64,000 nt of DNA from Casuarina equisetifolia (lineage: Eukaryota > Streptophyta > Magnoliopsida > Fagales > Casuarinaceae), in assembly GCA_028551475.1 (NCBI GenBank), contig CM052358.1, forward strand, positions 8,043,938-8,107,937. Direction: 5' to 3'. A model generated the notes under the pieces. That model was not told where the DNA came from. It did not search any database and saw only the letters and a list, made by a program, of their open reading frames with translations. Positions 23,901 through 36,160 of this stretch are shown here, one piece after another; the stretch's first letter is position 1; each line of letters opens with the position of its first letter. A program made the translations under genes and the position numbers.

Positions 23901-25082
23901 GGGGAGTGCTGTCCCACGTATGGTTGGAATTTTTATGAATCTTCCTACATTTGAACTGTTTCTTTATATAAGTTTCTAAAACCTGCCTTTTCATCATCAT
24001 CTTCTTCTTTTATTCATTACCAGATACCTTTTTTAATTTGTCATAAGATACCGATCTGAAGTATCTTGATGGGCAGGGTGAACTAACATATGGTAAAATT
24101 GGGGAGTGGCGATTTGACAAGAGGTCATATCTTCGTGGACCTCCTCCAAAAAACCTTTCCTTGCCCCCTCCAGGTGTCCCCGAAACTGTGGTATGTCTTC
24201 CCCCCCCCTTATTCAGTTAATTGCATCTTGCTAGGTGACAGATTACTGAAATTATGTTCATTGGCTGTTTGTTGTGTATTGTAACAATCAGAGGGGCAAA
24301 ATGACTCCTTCCACAATATGTTTGCTTCTAAACACGTCATCCATATCCTAGTTTAAGAAATATTTCATTGGCAATTCTGCCCATGGATGAGCTTGCTTAC
24401 TCCTTTTAATTATCGCTCTTTTACCTCTGTTATTTCTTTCCCCATCCATTTGTAGCCAATGCTGTTTAAAAGCGCATTCACATGGACTGGGAGAAAATCC
24501 AACACCTAAATAGGAAATTGAGAGGTCATATAAGGGGGGTTGCATGATACAGAACCAAGGAAAATTTTAAGAAAAATCTGTTTACTGGCTGGGGTCAATT
24601 GGAGCATTTGCTTCCTTTCTAGTTATGTAGTTTTCAGTAGTGAAGTGCTCAAGTGCGGCTTGGTCTCATGCAATATGGTAAAAGATTTGTAGAGCCGATT
24701 GATATATGAATTTGCTTACCCAAGTAATGGATTTCATATCTTCGGATCTAGGGAATATTGTGGAAGTTCAATAGCACTAGTACTCCCAGAAATTGAATTC
24801 CCTATAATACCCTGTTTCAGGTGTTAGCAGCATTCCAGAGTTTTAGATGCCAACACCTGATGTGTTGTCCGACTCTGTTTCACATTCCATTACCATGTGA
24901 ACTCATTTTCCTTTTTGTTTTTTTTTTTTTTACCCCAAATGTATGGATTGGATTTTTTGCATAAACAATAGCATTTATCACACCATCTTTATATGCTCTT
25001 TGCCTTTTCCTCTCTGCAGGTCACCCTTGTTAAGATGGTGAATGAAGCAACTGCGAACATTCCCAACTGGGAAAACCAATAG
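20923..25082 (+). CDS. Hydroxyproline O-arabinosyltransferase (HPAT family)
   Basis: Eight exons join in frame with GT/AG borders: 20923-21327, 22755-22822, 22931-23132, 23330-23427, 23578-23647, 23798-23869, 24077-24190 and 25020-25082, giving 363 aa. A second ATG at 20926 would give 362. Plant HPATs are about 360 aa. Residues 7-28 form a membrane anchor (PLFLIILTVGFFFATYNLL), as in Golgi type II proteins. Conserved family segments follow: ALTATDAPYSKWQCRIMYYW, GFTRILHSG, YILMAEPDHIFIKPL (the EPD, residues 164-166, likely takes the place of the DXD metal/sugar-nucleotide motif), GNSPVIIKR, PPWDQKIGKSFIIHYTYGCD and RGPPPKNLSLPPPG. The enzyme adds the first arabinose to hydroxyproline in extensins and small CLE peptides in the cis-Golgi. 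Intron 4 contains a C-run followed by a long G-run. It is a single gene without a tandem partner here. Confidence 0.93.
23459..23490. repeat. C-run then G-run in HPAT intron 4
   Basis: A ggggcccccccgc stretch runs directly into about 19 consecutive G. It can fold as a small hairpin or a G-quadruplex and is also a typical place for base-calling errors. Confidence 0.8.
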
Positions 25083-28000
25083 ACATTTGTTTGCCTATGA
25101 AAGTCTAGTCTCTAGTCTTCAGAAATGAAATCTTTTGATCGATATACATAAAACTCAGGTTCAATGCTTTCTAGTAATAGAAAATAACCTTGTTTTGCTG
25201 CTTTTCTTTATACCTAGTCCCCTGTAACTGCTGCAAAATGGAGTTCCTATCCCTGGGTACTACGTCAACTCTTCATTTTTTTAATTAAGAAACTCTGTGA
25301 TCCTTTGTTTATACATTTCATTTGTTTGCCTAGAATTTCTAGACTCTAGTCTTTAGAAAGGAAATCTCTTGCCTATGGAACTTTTAGGGCCATATACCAG
25401 AAAGCAGGTATGGTGACATTTTCTCAATGGAATAAAGGGTAAGTGCACCCATCACATAAAAGTGACGATGGATGATGGTAGGGCAAAGCAACGCGTGTGG
25501 GTCATGGGCTAGCGTGTGTGTGTGTGTTTGTCGGCCATAGATCTCACGACGGAAACAGAAGCCAGAGAAGAATTGGACAAACCCGGAAAAAGCCTGGCAC
25601 AGCACTCTGCTTTGGCAGAACTTGGTTCCGAGATTATTCGAGAGAACTTGCTCCATCTCGTCAGTGTAGAACGTTTTATGACCTATCTTTAATCCCCATT
25701 CATTATGTGTTTTCATTTTTACTTCAGAGAAAAGAGTGTCCATTTGTCAGCATGTTTCATGCTACATCTTCACTCTGCAGTTAAAGGTTCCATTACCACT
25801 GCATCTTTACCGACTTCTTTGGAGCTTTTCTGTTTCTCTGAGTGGTCGATTTACTACATGCCCTGTTCCTGTTTTTACCATGATCATTGCTTCCAGATTC
25901 CATGATAAAAGTTATGGACTGAAATGATGAACCCTCCTAGAAAGAGAAACAACAGAGCCAAAAAACAAAGGAAAACAGAAAGGGAAATAGTCCGGCAATT
26001 TCAGTTGCCTAGTTTTCTTTCACCTTTAGCGGTTGTTAATTCTTTTTCTATAGTATCGTGAAGTCTAATCTCGTGTGATCCAGTTGGATGTTCGTTCTGA
26101 AAGGTCCAAAATTTGTGAGTTCACGTGTTGCATCTGTGGTACTGTCGGTCCAATCCTATTTCTAGAACAAACGAACTCTTTCATGAAAGACTCACTCGCC
26201 TTTCCACAGTAGAATGTGAGTCCAGGATTTGAAGTTTTAACGTTTATCAGGTCATGTTTCCTTTAATTCCTGGGAAGAATGAATTAAAAATAGTTCAAGA
26301 ATCTGAATAAACTGTAGGTTAATGCGACTTACAACTGAAAACAGAGTCCTCGAAATCCATCCCCATGTGGAGCATAGTCATCTAATCATGTGTACAGGTT
26401 CTGCTGAATTAGTGACAATGGTTTTACATCAGCCATTTCAGAAGGTTGCTGACTTCTCCGCCAGTAAGTGTCTAAACGTTTTGGACTCCCGAGGAAAAGG
26501 CAAAACTTGATGGTAATTGCTCAGAAAACGAGGGAAATTGTTTGTTAGCTGACCATTAACGCATTGGATGTGTCTCATTGCATCCCAAATTGCGAGAAAT
26601 TAAGCTTAATTGGATGGTTTTCCAAATAGAACCATATTGGCAGTCTCATGTGAGGGAAAAGTTCTCATATCTGTCTTACGGATTAAGAGGAAATAGATCG
26701 CACCAACACAAAATGCACACATGCAAATACAGGGATTTACAGTGGTTTAGGCCAAAAACTTCACAGATTACTGTAGAGCACAAAGGAAAAAGAAGGATTA
26801 CTCAAGCACTTGTGGTTAAAGAAAGGAGCATTAATCAAGCTCAACATTTCATCCTTGTGGGTAGAGGTTGATAAAAATCATCCAAAGATGGATCTTTTTA
26901 TCTTGCATTTTGTCATTTTGTCAAAGTCTTCATATGATTAAGTAGTGAAACTGAGAAAAGAAACCATAGTTTTCTCAAACATTTGAGGTTTTTAGGAGGC
27001 TCACGGTTCCTCAAACTATCTGCTTATGATTCAAATAATTTAATGAAAACTATGGGTCCGTTACATGGCAACAACATCAGAACCAGCAATATCAAACCCA
27101 CGTTTTGAGCACTCGGAATATGGAATGCATTCATTGATCTTAGTTTTTCATTTAAAAAAACAAAAACATGAGTGCTCGCTTGGACCAGTTTCCTGTAGAG
27201 CACAGTGGCGAATCAGGAAAAACAATTGAATTTCCAGTGGACGATAAAAGGTTGATAGTGATGATAAAAAGGCTGCAGGTAGAGTCAAACAAGAAGTTAA
27301 ATTGCAGCGATTGCTAATGAACAAATAATTGTGCTAAGCGTCAATTATTACATCTCTCTTGAAACCTTGAATGATTTGCTTAAAGTGGGGACAAGTACGC
27401 CATTATAGAAGGAGACAGTGTCGCAAGATACTATGATACCCAAAGACCATATTATGGACCATCGATAAATCCAGAAGAACTACAAAACTTCTTGTAATTA
27501 CATCCCACAAATCTTAAAACTAAGGTCTCTCAAACTATCTAAGTAGATTAAAATTCATCTAAGTATCCCATTGTTGTCGAATTTGTAACATAACAGTCAT
27601 GCGTAAGAACCTTTCGGAGCATGAAAAATTACATCTATATACCACACTCAGAACCATTAACGATTCAGCTCTTACTGCAGGTATATTAGTTTAGATTTTA
27701 TCCACGGCCTTATTGTCATCGATAGGATCAAGATCAGAATCTGGAAAGGCCTGTCAGACACATGTCTGTATTCGGTTCTGGGTAGGATTAGATCCAGTTT
27801 TGGCATGCAAGGGACACTGCATCCCCAATGTACAATCGCATGCAAACTTCATCCCCTACTGCTATGTCCACGAATAGCAGACGAAGTTCCTGCTGTTTCA
27901 GCGAGAGTTGACTCTCATCTTAGATGAGCTTCACCATACGAGGTCCTCTTTACTTGTTTTATTATCCACATCCCTTTCACGTGAGAGATGGGAGTGTGAA

Positions 28001-29380
28001 TGGGTGGAAAGAAATAAAGAAAGAAACAAAACCCCTATAAATGCAACAGGCAGAAAGCGAATCTACTTTCTCTTTGCCTTTTTCATCTTCCCTAAGTTTT
28101 AAAGTTGTGGAAATCAAATCTAGATCTTGCTTTCAGTAAACAATGGTTACACGATGCCAAAAACCTGACATACACCCTTAAGCCTGTCTTTTAGCCTTTG
28201 CACTGATTCAGTTTTTGGCAGAAAGAGGGAGTGCAAATGATGCTGTGTGTTTAAGAACTGTTAATATAAACTGGGATTTAGAAGAAATCTGGACTTTCTT
28301 GCATACTTAAATTGTTATGTTGAGAGCATTATTTGACCGTAATCTTGTGACTACCATTGTCATTTTTGACAGCTCTAAGCTGCACAATTGCCAAAGTGGG
28401 TTTTTGTCCAAATCCTAGCTTCAGTTTATTCAAATGGTACTTATTAGTTGTCCTAACACCTTGGTTTGTGATCGCCAATATTGTTTTACCAGTACTCGTA
28501 GCTTACCGCGTATGAGTATATTCCCACGCCCCCAAAGCGCATCCATACGGTGGTCAAGATCAGGTCCCTACAGAAAGTGGGAAATATTTTCCAAAACCCA
28601 TGTTCGTTGTAACGCATTTCTGGTGATGACAAAAGGTTAATGTTGCTTTCAGACTACAGAAAATCCCAAATCCTTGCCCACAAGATCACGGTCGACCATG
28701 TTTATCGAGGACAAGATTAATGTTGGCATGCTTTTTTTGGTCTATAATGATCCATTTGTCTAAAACTTAAACATTTGAAAACACCCTGTCATGAACTCTC
28801 TCGACTTGGATGCTGGCTTCTCTCCAGTCCCTCAAAGATGACGAATTGGGTGATAACTGTAGAATCCAACATATTTGGGCGAGCTATATGCACACCCTGA
28901 TTGTGGTGCCTAAGGTTTAGACTGGAAAAGAAGGAGACAGCCTTTCCACGCAGGGTCACTTGAAGCAGTTGAAGGACGGTAGAACTGAAAGCCTTGGTAC
29001 TATCAAGGGACGTCGGTGGTGCATTAAGAGACAAATGGAAGAGAATGTTGAGAACCCAAGTTATTTTGTTTTGCAGTGTTAGAAAAGTGAATCTTTTTTC
29101 TTGGTAAAGTAACCAGTAAAGCCTATAATCTACTGCATAAAAAAAAAAACCCAACTTGTCCCGTTCTCTCCCTCTCTCCCTCTCTCTCTCTCTCTCTTCG
29201 CTAGACATGTAAGGTGGGGAAATATCATCTCGAGGGTGAATGTGACAGAGGCACAAGAGGCCCGGCTACAAAAGAAAATGGATGACAGTCTGTTTACAAT
29301 ACTGCGCCACTGTCTACAGAATTCTAACACCCACTACGCTGCAAGTCTACCATAGCCATCCCTCTCCCTTGAAGTGCAGC
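25083..29380. other. Spacer between HPAT and the aspartyl protease
   Basis: I see no convincing gene here. A short (gt)n run lies at about 25514-25528, and a CT-rich stretch at about 29165-29197 lies upstream of the protease promoter. Several open frames of about 60-155 codons are present but show no family motif, and their composition is that of random AT-rich DNA. Confidence 0.45.
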
Positions 29381-29388
29381 TATAAATA
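29381..29388 (+). promoter_or_regulatory. TATA box of the aspartyl protease gene
   Basis: TATAAATA lies 58 bp before the start codon at 29446. No other ATG occurs between the two, so the leader is short and the start is unambiguous. Confidence 0.75.
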
Positions 29389-29445
29389 CACACTCTCTTG
29401 GCCACACTTGACCATCAAAACTAAAACCCTTATTCAGAGCCAGCT

Positions 29446-31465
29446 ATGGCTTTCAGACATCTTTCCCTATTACCCCATCTCTTCTTAGCGGCCCTCCTCC
29501 TTGTTTCCTTTGCCCAAGGGCTTAACCCCAAGTGTGAGACCCCAGACCAGGGCTCCAACCTCCAAGTCTTCCATGTGTACAGCCCCTGCTCCCCCTTCAG
29601 GCCCTCAAAGCCACTCTCATGGGAGGAGAGTGTGCTCCAAATGCAGGCCAAGGACCAGGCCAGGCTCCTGTACTTGGCCAGTATGGTGGCCAAGAAATCT
29701 AATGTGCCGATTGCCTCAGGCCGGCAGATCATACAGAGCCCCACGTATATAGTGAGGGCCAAGATTGGTACCCCGGCTCAGACGTTTCTCTTGGCCATCG
29801 ACACCAGCAACGATGCTGCCTGGGTTCCTTGCACTGGATGTGTAGGCTGCCCATCAACAATCTTTGCCTCTGATAAGTCCACCACCTTCAAGCCCCTTGG
29901 CTGCCAAGCAGCTCAGTGCAAGCAGGTATTATGTGTACCATTAGCCAGATCTTAATGATTCCCCTCTCTTCTTCACCAACGACCTCAAAACCAATCAAGC
30001 AAATCCCACTGCTAACTCGTTTTTACTTCTTTCCAATTAATTCATTGCCCGAGTTTTAGTATGTTCGTTCACATGATTTTCATTCATTGCTGGAAGTCTA
30101 TATCCCCACATGGAGATCATCAATGGTGGCTCCAATTTAGGTCCTTTTTCCATGAAAGGATGTGCAGATTGAGTGTGTCCTCTATAATTAGATCTCAAGA
30201 TAGCCTAATTTACGGGATAATGTAAATAAAAAGAACCCCACTTCGTCACTTTTCTTCTTTTGAATGGTGATGTCACCGACCCAAGTTCACGGGTGAATAA
30301 TTAATTAGCGGTGCCAAAAATTCGAGGGTGAGAGTAACACCCGTGCCATTCATTTTGCAGGTACCGAACCCAACTTGCGGTGGCACCGCCTGTGGTTTCA
30401 ACATCACCTACGGCAGCTCCACCGTGGTGGCCAACCTAGTCCAGGACAACATCACCCTAGCCACTGACTCAGTCCCCGGCTACACCTTCGGCTGCATTCA
30501 GAAGGCCACTGGCACCTCGATGCCACCACAGGGACTGTTGGGCCTGGGCCGAGGCCCACTGTCACTCCTATCCCAGTCCCAAAACCTCTACCAATCCACA
30601 TTTTCATACTGCCTGCCTAGCTTCAAGTCCCCAAACTTCTCAGGGTCCCTGAGGCTTGGCCCTGTTGGGCAACCCATCAGGATTAAGTACACCCCACTGC
30701 TTAAAAACCCCAGAAGATCGTCACTTTATTACGTGAACTTGGTTGCCATTAGGGTCGGTCGGAAAATCGTCGACATTCCGCCTAGTGCATTGGCGTTCAA
30801 TCCCGTTACAGGCGGAGGGACCATCATTGATTCAGGTAATGCTTGCAGCTTCTCACAACACTTGGTCTTTTCGTTTTATGCTCATTTTTGCACAAACCTT
30901 GGCTGGTCCGGCTATTGTGGCGTGGTATTTGCGTTCACGACGAACCCGAGAGCCACCTCCAAAAAGGGGTTGTAATAATTTTATGGACCACTTCGGACTA
31001 CCCATGCGCAAAATCATTCATTTTTACTGACTGTTATTTCCTCTGTGCCTTTTTGGTTTCTATGAGCTCAAGAATTTGACGTGCGCCACAAATCTTTTGC
31101 TTGAATCAGGCACCGTCTTCACCAGGCTGGTCCAACCGGCATACATCGCCGTGAGAGACGAGTTCCGGCGCCGGGTCAAGAACGCGGCCGTGACCTCCCT
31201 GGGCGGGTTTGACACATGCTACTCAGGCCCAATTGTGGCACCCACGATAACGTTCTTGTTCACTGCCATGAACGTAACCCTGCCCCCAGACAACATCCTG
31301 ATCCACAGCACAGCAGGCAGCCTCACGTGCTTAGCCATGGCAGCCGCGCCTGACAACGTGAACTCGGTGCTTAATGTGATAGCCAACATGCAACAACAGA
31401 ACCACCGCGTGGTTTTCGATGTGCCCAACTCGAGGGTCGGCGTGGCCCGCGAGACCTGCACCTGA
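29446..31465 (+). CDS. Secreted aspartyl protease, AED3-like (nucellin type, family A1B)
   Basis: Exons 29446-29925, 30361-30835 and 31110-31465 join in frame (GT/AG) into 436 aa. Residues 1-25 are a signal peptide ending AQG. A propeptide with SPCSPFRPSKPLSWEESV follows. The two catalytic motifs are AIDTSNDAAW (Asp119) and IIDSGT (Asp317, built across the exon 2/3 border). The first is DTS rather than DTG, a state I recall in this subfamily. The plant-specific Cys cluster PCTGCVGCPS, the flap-region tyrosine in NITYGSS (Tyr177), QGLLGLGRGPLSLLSQ and NVIANMQQQNHRVVFDVPNSRVG are all present. The protein should act in the apoplast; Arabidopsis AED3 is linked to systemic immunity. It is complete and GC-richer than its surroundings. 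Confidence 0.93.
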
Positions 31466-34400
31466 CACCATCGGATTCTAGCGTCATAGGGCATGGTTGG
31501 GGTGTAGCTTAGCTTTGTCTAGACTTGTTTTTGTGATGGAAGGGTATCTATCTCTCTCCTGTTAGTTGGTGCTCTAAGGAGCATTTGGCGTTTCTTAGAT
31601 TAAATCCTGAACTGTTCAGAAGTGATTTGTATGGGGTGTGTCACGGGTTCCCCTGTTTGGGTTTCTGTCCTTATCGAATGTCTTAAGTTGATCATTACTT
31701 TTGCTGGTCGTACATTGTCACGGGCTCCATTAACTACACGACATTTTTGTTGTCAAACTCCGCCCAAAATTTTCCAAATAAGTGAAAAGGGATATTTTCT
31801 AGCGTTTCTGTCGGCAAACCAATTGCTTCACCTGGATACTCATTTTTATTTTAAAATCTATTTATAGATACTAAATATATATCTTACAAATCTTAGATAC
31901 TTTTCACAATATTTTTTTACATATTTTCTTAATTAATATAAACTATGTTATGGTATTAAGAGTTATTTGACATATCTCCTTGATAAAAAGTTTTCCTTTT
32001 GATCCCGTGATTGAGTTTGTAAACTTAGTTTTTATAGACTTAATCATTAAGTTAAAAGGACAACTTTTTGTTGAAGAGACAGATCCAATAACTCTTAATA
32101 ATGTAATAAATTATAAGTTATGTTAGGATAATAAGAAATTTTTTTAGGTATTATCTATTGAATCTAGGTTTTGATACAAAATTTATAGTGAACCCCATTA
32201 GTTAAAAGATTTAGTGTAATATATTTTATTCTCTTACATAAAAAACTTAAGCAGATAATTTAGTCATATAAAAGAATTTGATTATTTTTCTCATTAAGTT
32301 AACTTTTTGAAATGAAATCCAATTTATTACATTAGAACTATTATGCAATAAGTTCAATTTATCTTAGATCTTAACATTTCCCTTTTCTTGCCTTTCTTTA
32401 GTTAGTATTTTAGGTCTCACCAATTGAGAGAGGAGGAATTTAAAAAATTTATTGAGTGAGTAGAAGGCTCAAACCACCTCTCGTGTGATAGAACTTCGCC
32501 GTATTACTAAACTACCAAGGGTCGAACCATTTATTTTAAATTCAATGTTCAAATTTTATATTTTTTCATGTTTTAACAGAATCTCCGGCCAAGACAAAAT
32601 GATATCGTTAGTGGTCTTCATAAGCCACGATGAACGAAGTTGGAACCGGGCCAACGTTGGTGCCCGGCCTATACCTTAGCCAGTGACTACTCCCTGTTTT
32701 CGAAACCAAGCCTTTCAATTCCTCTCGCCACTCTCATGGACCTTTTTGTTGTTGGTAAGAACAGCACTAAGCAGACCCGGCTCATTAACCATTCCTTTGA
32801 ATTGTTGTATGACTCTTCCTTTTGATCAAGAGGGTTGCTTATTTTTCTCTCCAATTTGTGGGCATCTTAGGTTGTATATTCTTCATTACCGTTGACTTAC
32901 AAATAACAGAGAGAATCATCAATGATGTTCTTCTTCATCTTGATTTGCCAGCCCCAGCCTTTCATCTTTTTCAAGTTGCTAATATTGTAATTAGGTTGCG
33001 TTTATCAAAATATTTTTAATGCATATTTTACCATTTTAAAATGCTCAACAAGGACAAGTGAAAATTAGTTAATGAGAAGTAAGTTAACATCAAAATCGTG
33101 AGTATGTGTTTCTCCAGTATTATGAACTTTAAATTTGACTTGGTGGAGCGTCAAATACGTGACATTTTCCCAATTACGCGTATCTCAAGTCAACAATATT
33201 TTATTACAGAGCCAAAAAATGTGAGAGAAAATGGGTTGGTCAATCAACAAAGAATTGACGATGCTTGGTTTTGCAAAATACACGTTCAATGCCAGCACCG
33301 ACGAGGTTGCCGCCATTATTGACGATGAAGAGAGTCATTCAAAGCCCACTTCCCTCCTTTTCCTACCTGTCTCTTGTCTTACGCCCACCGTCAAACTAAC
33401 ATGACCGCTGGATCGTGCCCCTCGTAGCTTTCTCACCGCCACGCGGAAGATTTCCATGTGCTCACGGGTTCCTTCTCCTGCCACAATTAACACGTTTTAC
33501 AGGTCATTAAACAAGCTTTATCCTTTAAAATTAAAAATAAAAATTATCATAAATTTTTGAGTTAAAATTTTTTATTCAATACCTTAAGATTAATGTTAGA
33601 TGAAAACTTATAAGAATACCAATAAGACTTGTCACTTTTCAGAAACCCAATTTTTTTTAAGCCACTAACAATTAATCCCTTTAATAATCTCTATGCCATC
33701 GTTAACCAAAGTTCATTCATTTCACTTTTTACCATGGCGCGTACACGATCTTGCTTACTGCCCTTGTGATTTTCTCGTTTGAACAAGTAAATATTTAATG
33801 TTCGAGGATTCTGGAAGAGGATTATTATTATTAAATCGAAACAAACAAAGTTCCTCACGGCAGCACATTAGTTGGGTTGCTTCCGTATAGCTCATCATCT
33901 CTGGAAGCCTTACACCCTTTCCTCGTATTAATTTAAAAAGGGAGAGATTAGAGAATTTTGTAGGTAACCCATTTTTTCAACTATTATTTTGTTTTTTGTT
34001 ATGATCTTCAGCTATTACATAAAAAAAAAATTATGAGGTCGACATTACAATTTACTACGTTTCAGAACTAATATTTTGACGGCCCACTCTTTCGGCGGCA
34101 TGAATTGTTGATAGCCACTCTCCACCTCTTAGAGATTCTAACTTGACGGCCCACTTAAATATTATGATATTTAAGAATCATTTTTCAACCATTATTTAAC
34201 GAACTTTATTATTTTATGGAAATATTTATTGTACTTTAAGACCGTACATATTATGATTAATTGTCAATTTTTCTATAAATTGAATAGTCAGAGTTGGAAG
34301 AAGACGGAGGATGAACGCCAAGCAAAGGGCATTTCGGTCGTTGAGGATGAGGGGTTAGGTGCATATCCCTTGACTTAAACAAAAAGCCCCTCGGCATTTA

Positions 34401-34547
34401 TCCTCTCTTGCTTCATTTTCACACTTAAAACAACACAACACGCCTTGACTATTTTACGAAGCGCCGAAGAGCACCACCAAACAAAATCCCAAAAGAAACA
34501 AATACAGGCGACGAATTTGCTCGTAAGCTTTTGATTCTGAGTCGAGA
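31466..34547. other. AT-rich spacer
   Basis: I recognise no gene. The segment 31850-32400 is very AT-rich. The region just before 34548 is CA-rich leader-like sequence of the next gene (from about 34400), with a possible TATA element ctataaatt near 34273. Confidence 0.45.
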
Positions 34548-35498
34548 ATGGAGGTGAAGCACCGAACCGTGCGGACCTTGGTTGCTAGGCTCGGCTCCGT
34601 CTCCGAGAGCACCCGAGCTGAGGCCCTCAGCGAGCTGCGCCTCATGTCCAAGCACGACGCTGAGACCCGCCCGCTCATCGCAGAAGCCGACGCCATCCCC
34701 TACCTCGCCGAGAACCTTTATTCCGCTTCACGCACCGCCCAGGAAGACGCCGCCGCGACGCTGCTCAATCTCTCTATCTCATCGCGTGGAGCGCTCATGT
34801 CCACGCGCGGCCTCCTCGATGCCGTCTCCCACGCGCTCTCTCACCACGCCTCCTCCTCGCCGCCATCTGCGGTCCAGTCCTGCGCCGCCATGCTCCACAG
34901 CCTCCTCGTCGAGGATTCCTACCGGCCTATCATCGGATCCAAGCGCGACATCGTCTACGCCCTGGTCGACATATTAAAGCACCCAAACTCCGTCTTGAGA
35001 TCCATAAAAGACGCGCTCAAAGCTTTGTTTGGGATATCGCTCTACCAGCCGAACCGCAAGACGGTGATAGAGCTAGGCGGGGTGGACCCGTTGTTCGATT
35101 TAGTCCTCAAAGGCTCGTCCGCGGGGATACTGGAGGACGCCACGGCCGTAATAGCGCAGGTGGCGGGGTGCGAGGAGAGCGAGGATGCTTTTAGAAAGGT
35201 TTCGGGCATAGACGTTTTGGTGGATTTTGTGGAAGGGGAGGCGGAGGCGGAGGCGAGCATGAGGGTGAGGGAGAACGCGGTGGGGGCGCTGCTGAATTTG
35301 GTGCGCTGCGGGAGGGAAAGAGTGGGAGCGGAGCTGAGAGAGATGGGGATCGGGCTGCTTGAGGGGATAGCCGATTTGGCGGAGAACGGCAGTGTGAAGG
35401 GGAAGGCCAAGGCGGTGGGTTTGTTGAAGGCGTTGTATAGTGGGTACGGTTTGGAGGACGAGCGGTTCGAGTGTTTGCTGAACGATAAAGGAACATGA
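34548..35498 (+). CDS. Armadillo-repeat protein, PUB-like without U-box
   Basis: A single open exon encodes 316 aa. It begins MEVKHRTVRTLVARLGS and consists almost wholly of ARM helices: TRAEALSELRLMSKHDAETR, AIPYLAENLYS, AQEDAAATLLNLSIS, AVQSCAAMLHSLL, VYALVDILKHPN, IKDALKALFGIS, VIELGGVDPLFDLV, ILEDATAVIAQVAGC, VRENAVGALLNLVRCG and KAKAVGLLKALYSG. Such repeats also form the C-terminal half of plant U-box E3 ligases, but no U-box is found here. ARM-only relatives are known and act as protein-binding scaffolds, often in the cytosol or nucleus. The gene is intronless and strikingly GC-rich compared with its flanks, which produces long open frames on other strands. The exact partner or pathway is not visible. 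Confidence 0.88.
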   Translation: MEVKHRTVRTLVARLGSVSESTRAEALSELRLMSKHDAETRPLIAEADAIPYLAENLYSASRTAQEDAAATLLNLSISSRGALMSTRGLLDAVSHALSHHASSSPPSAVQSCAAMLHSLLVEDSYRPIIGSKRDIVYALVDILKHPNSVLRSIKDALKALFGISLYQPNRKTVIELGGVDPLFDLVLKGSSAGILEDATAVIAQVAGCEESEDAFRKVSGIDVLVDFVEGEAEAEASMRVRENAVGALLNLVRCGRERVGAELREMGIGLLEGIADLAENGSVKGKAKAVGLLKALYSGYGLEDERFECLLNDKGT

Positions 35499-36160
35499 CA
35501 TGATTTTGGAGTCTCTATGGTATGCTTTCGATTAGTTTTAAGTTTTCTTTTCCAGATTTAATTCGTTGTTTCTTTAATAATTAGATGAATGGAGAAGTGA
35601 GTTTCGTTCATGGACAGATCTAATGCTGTTTATGATGTCCTGTAAATGATTGTCTGTGTAGCTTACTGATATGCTATAGATTCGTGATGATCTTCTGAAG
35701 GAAATAGCCTACTTTTTTCACATGAAGAGATGAGTATCATCCTCCGTATCACTAAACCGAATAATTGAAACAAGAACTTTCCCCAAATTCTCTCGAATTC
35801 AGACAATTGTACATGAATCTAGACACTTTTTTTTTGCCAATAACGGTGATCGACCTGAGCCATCTTCGCTTTTTGGTGATAGAGATGCATTTGGCTGTCT
35901 CAAGCGCATGCATAATGGAGCGAGTTCATCATGGTTCCTTCGTGGAACAGACTTCACGCGGTAGGTTCGACATTTGTGTTGTCGAGAACCTAAGCTTATC
36001 CACTTGAAAGTGATAGACAATAGTGCGTCCTCGACGGTATGATGGCATCCTGCGATTAACAGGTGTCCTTAAATCAGCAGCCACTGAACTGATCCTTGAC
36101 CGAATCGTAAAGCTATCGACATTGATTAAAAATTGTAAAAGAAGGAAGAACGAGGGATAA
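35499..36160. other. 3' flank of the ARM gene
   Basis: This is AT-rich 3' untranslated and intergenic DNA. I see no gene between the ARM stop codon and the old Copia fossil. Confidence 0.45.

Noticed and set aside
25384-25743. 119-codon open frame on the minus strand
   Set aside because: It contains a translated (GT)n repeat and no recognisable family.
28789-29256. 155-codon open frame on the minus strand before the AED3-like gene
   Set aside because: It includes a translated simple repeat (Arg/Glu from CT/GA tract) and lies in the upstream region of the protease gene.
35042-35501. Long antisense frames in the ARM gene
   Set aside because: They are by-products of the high GC content of the sense coding sequence.
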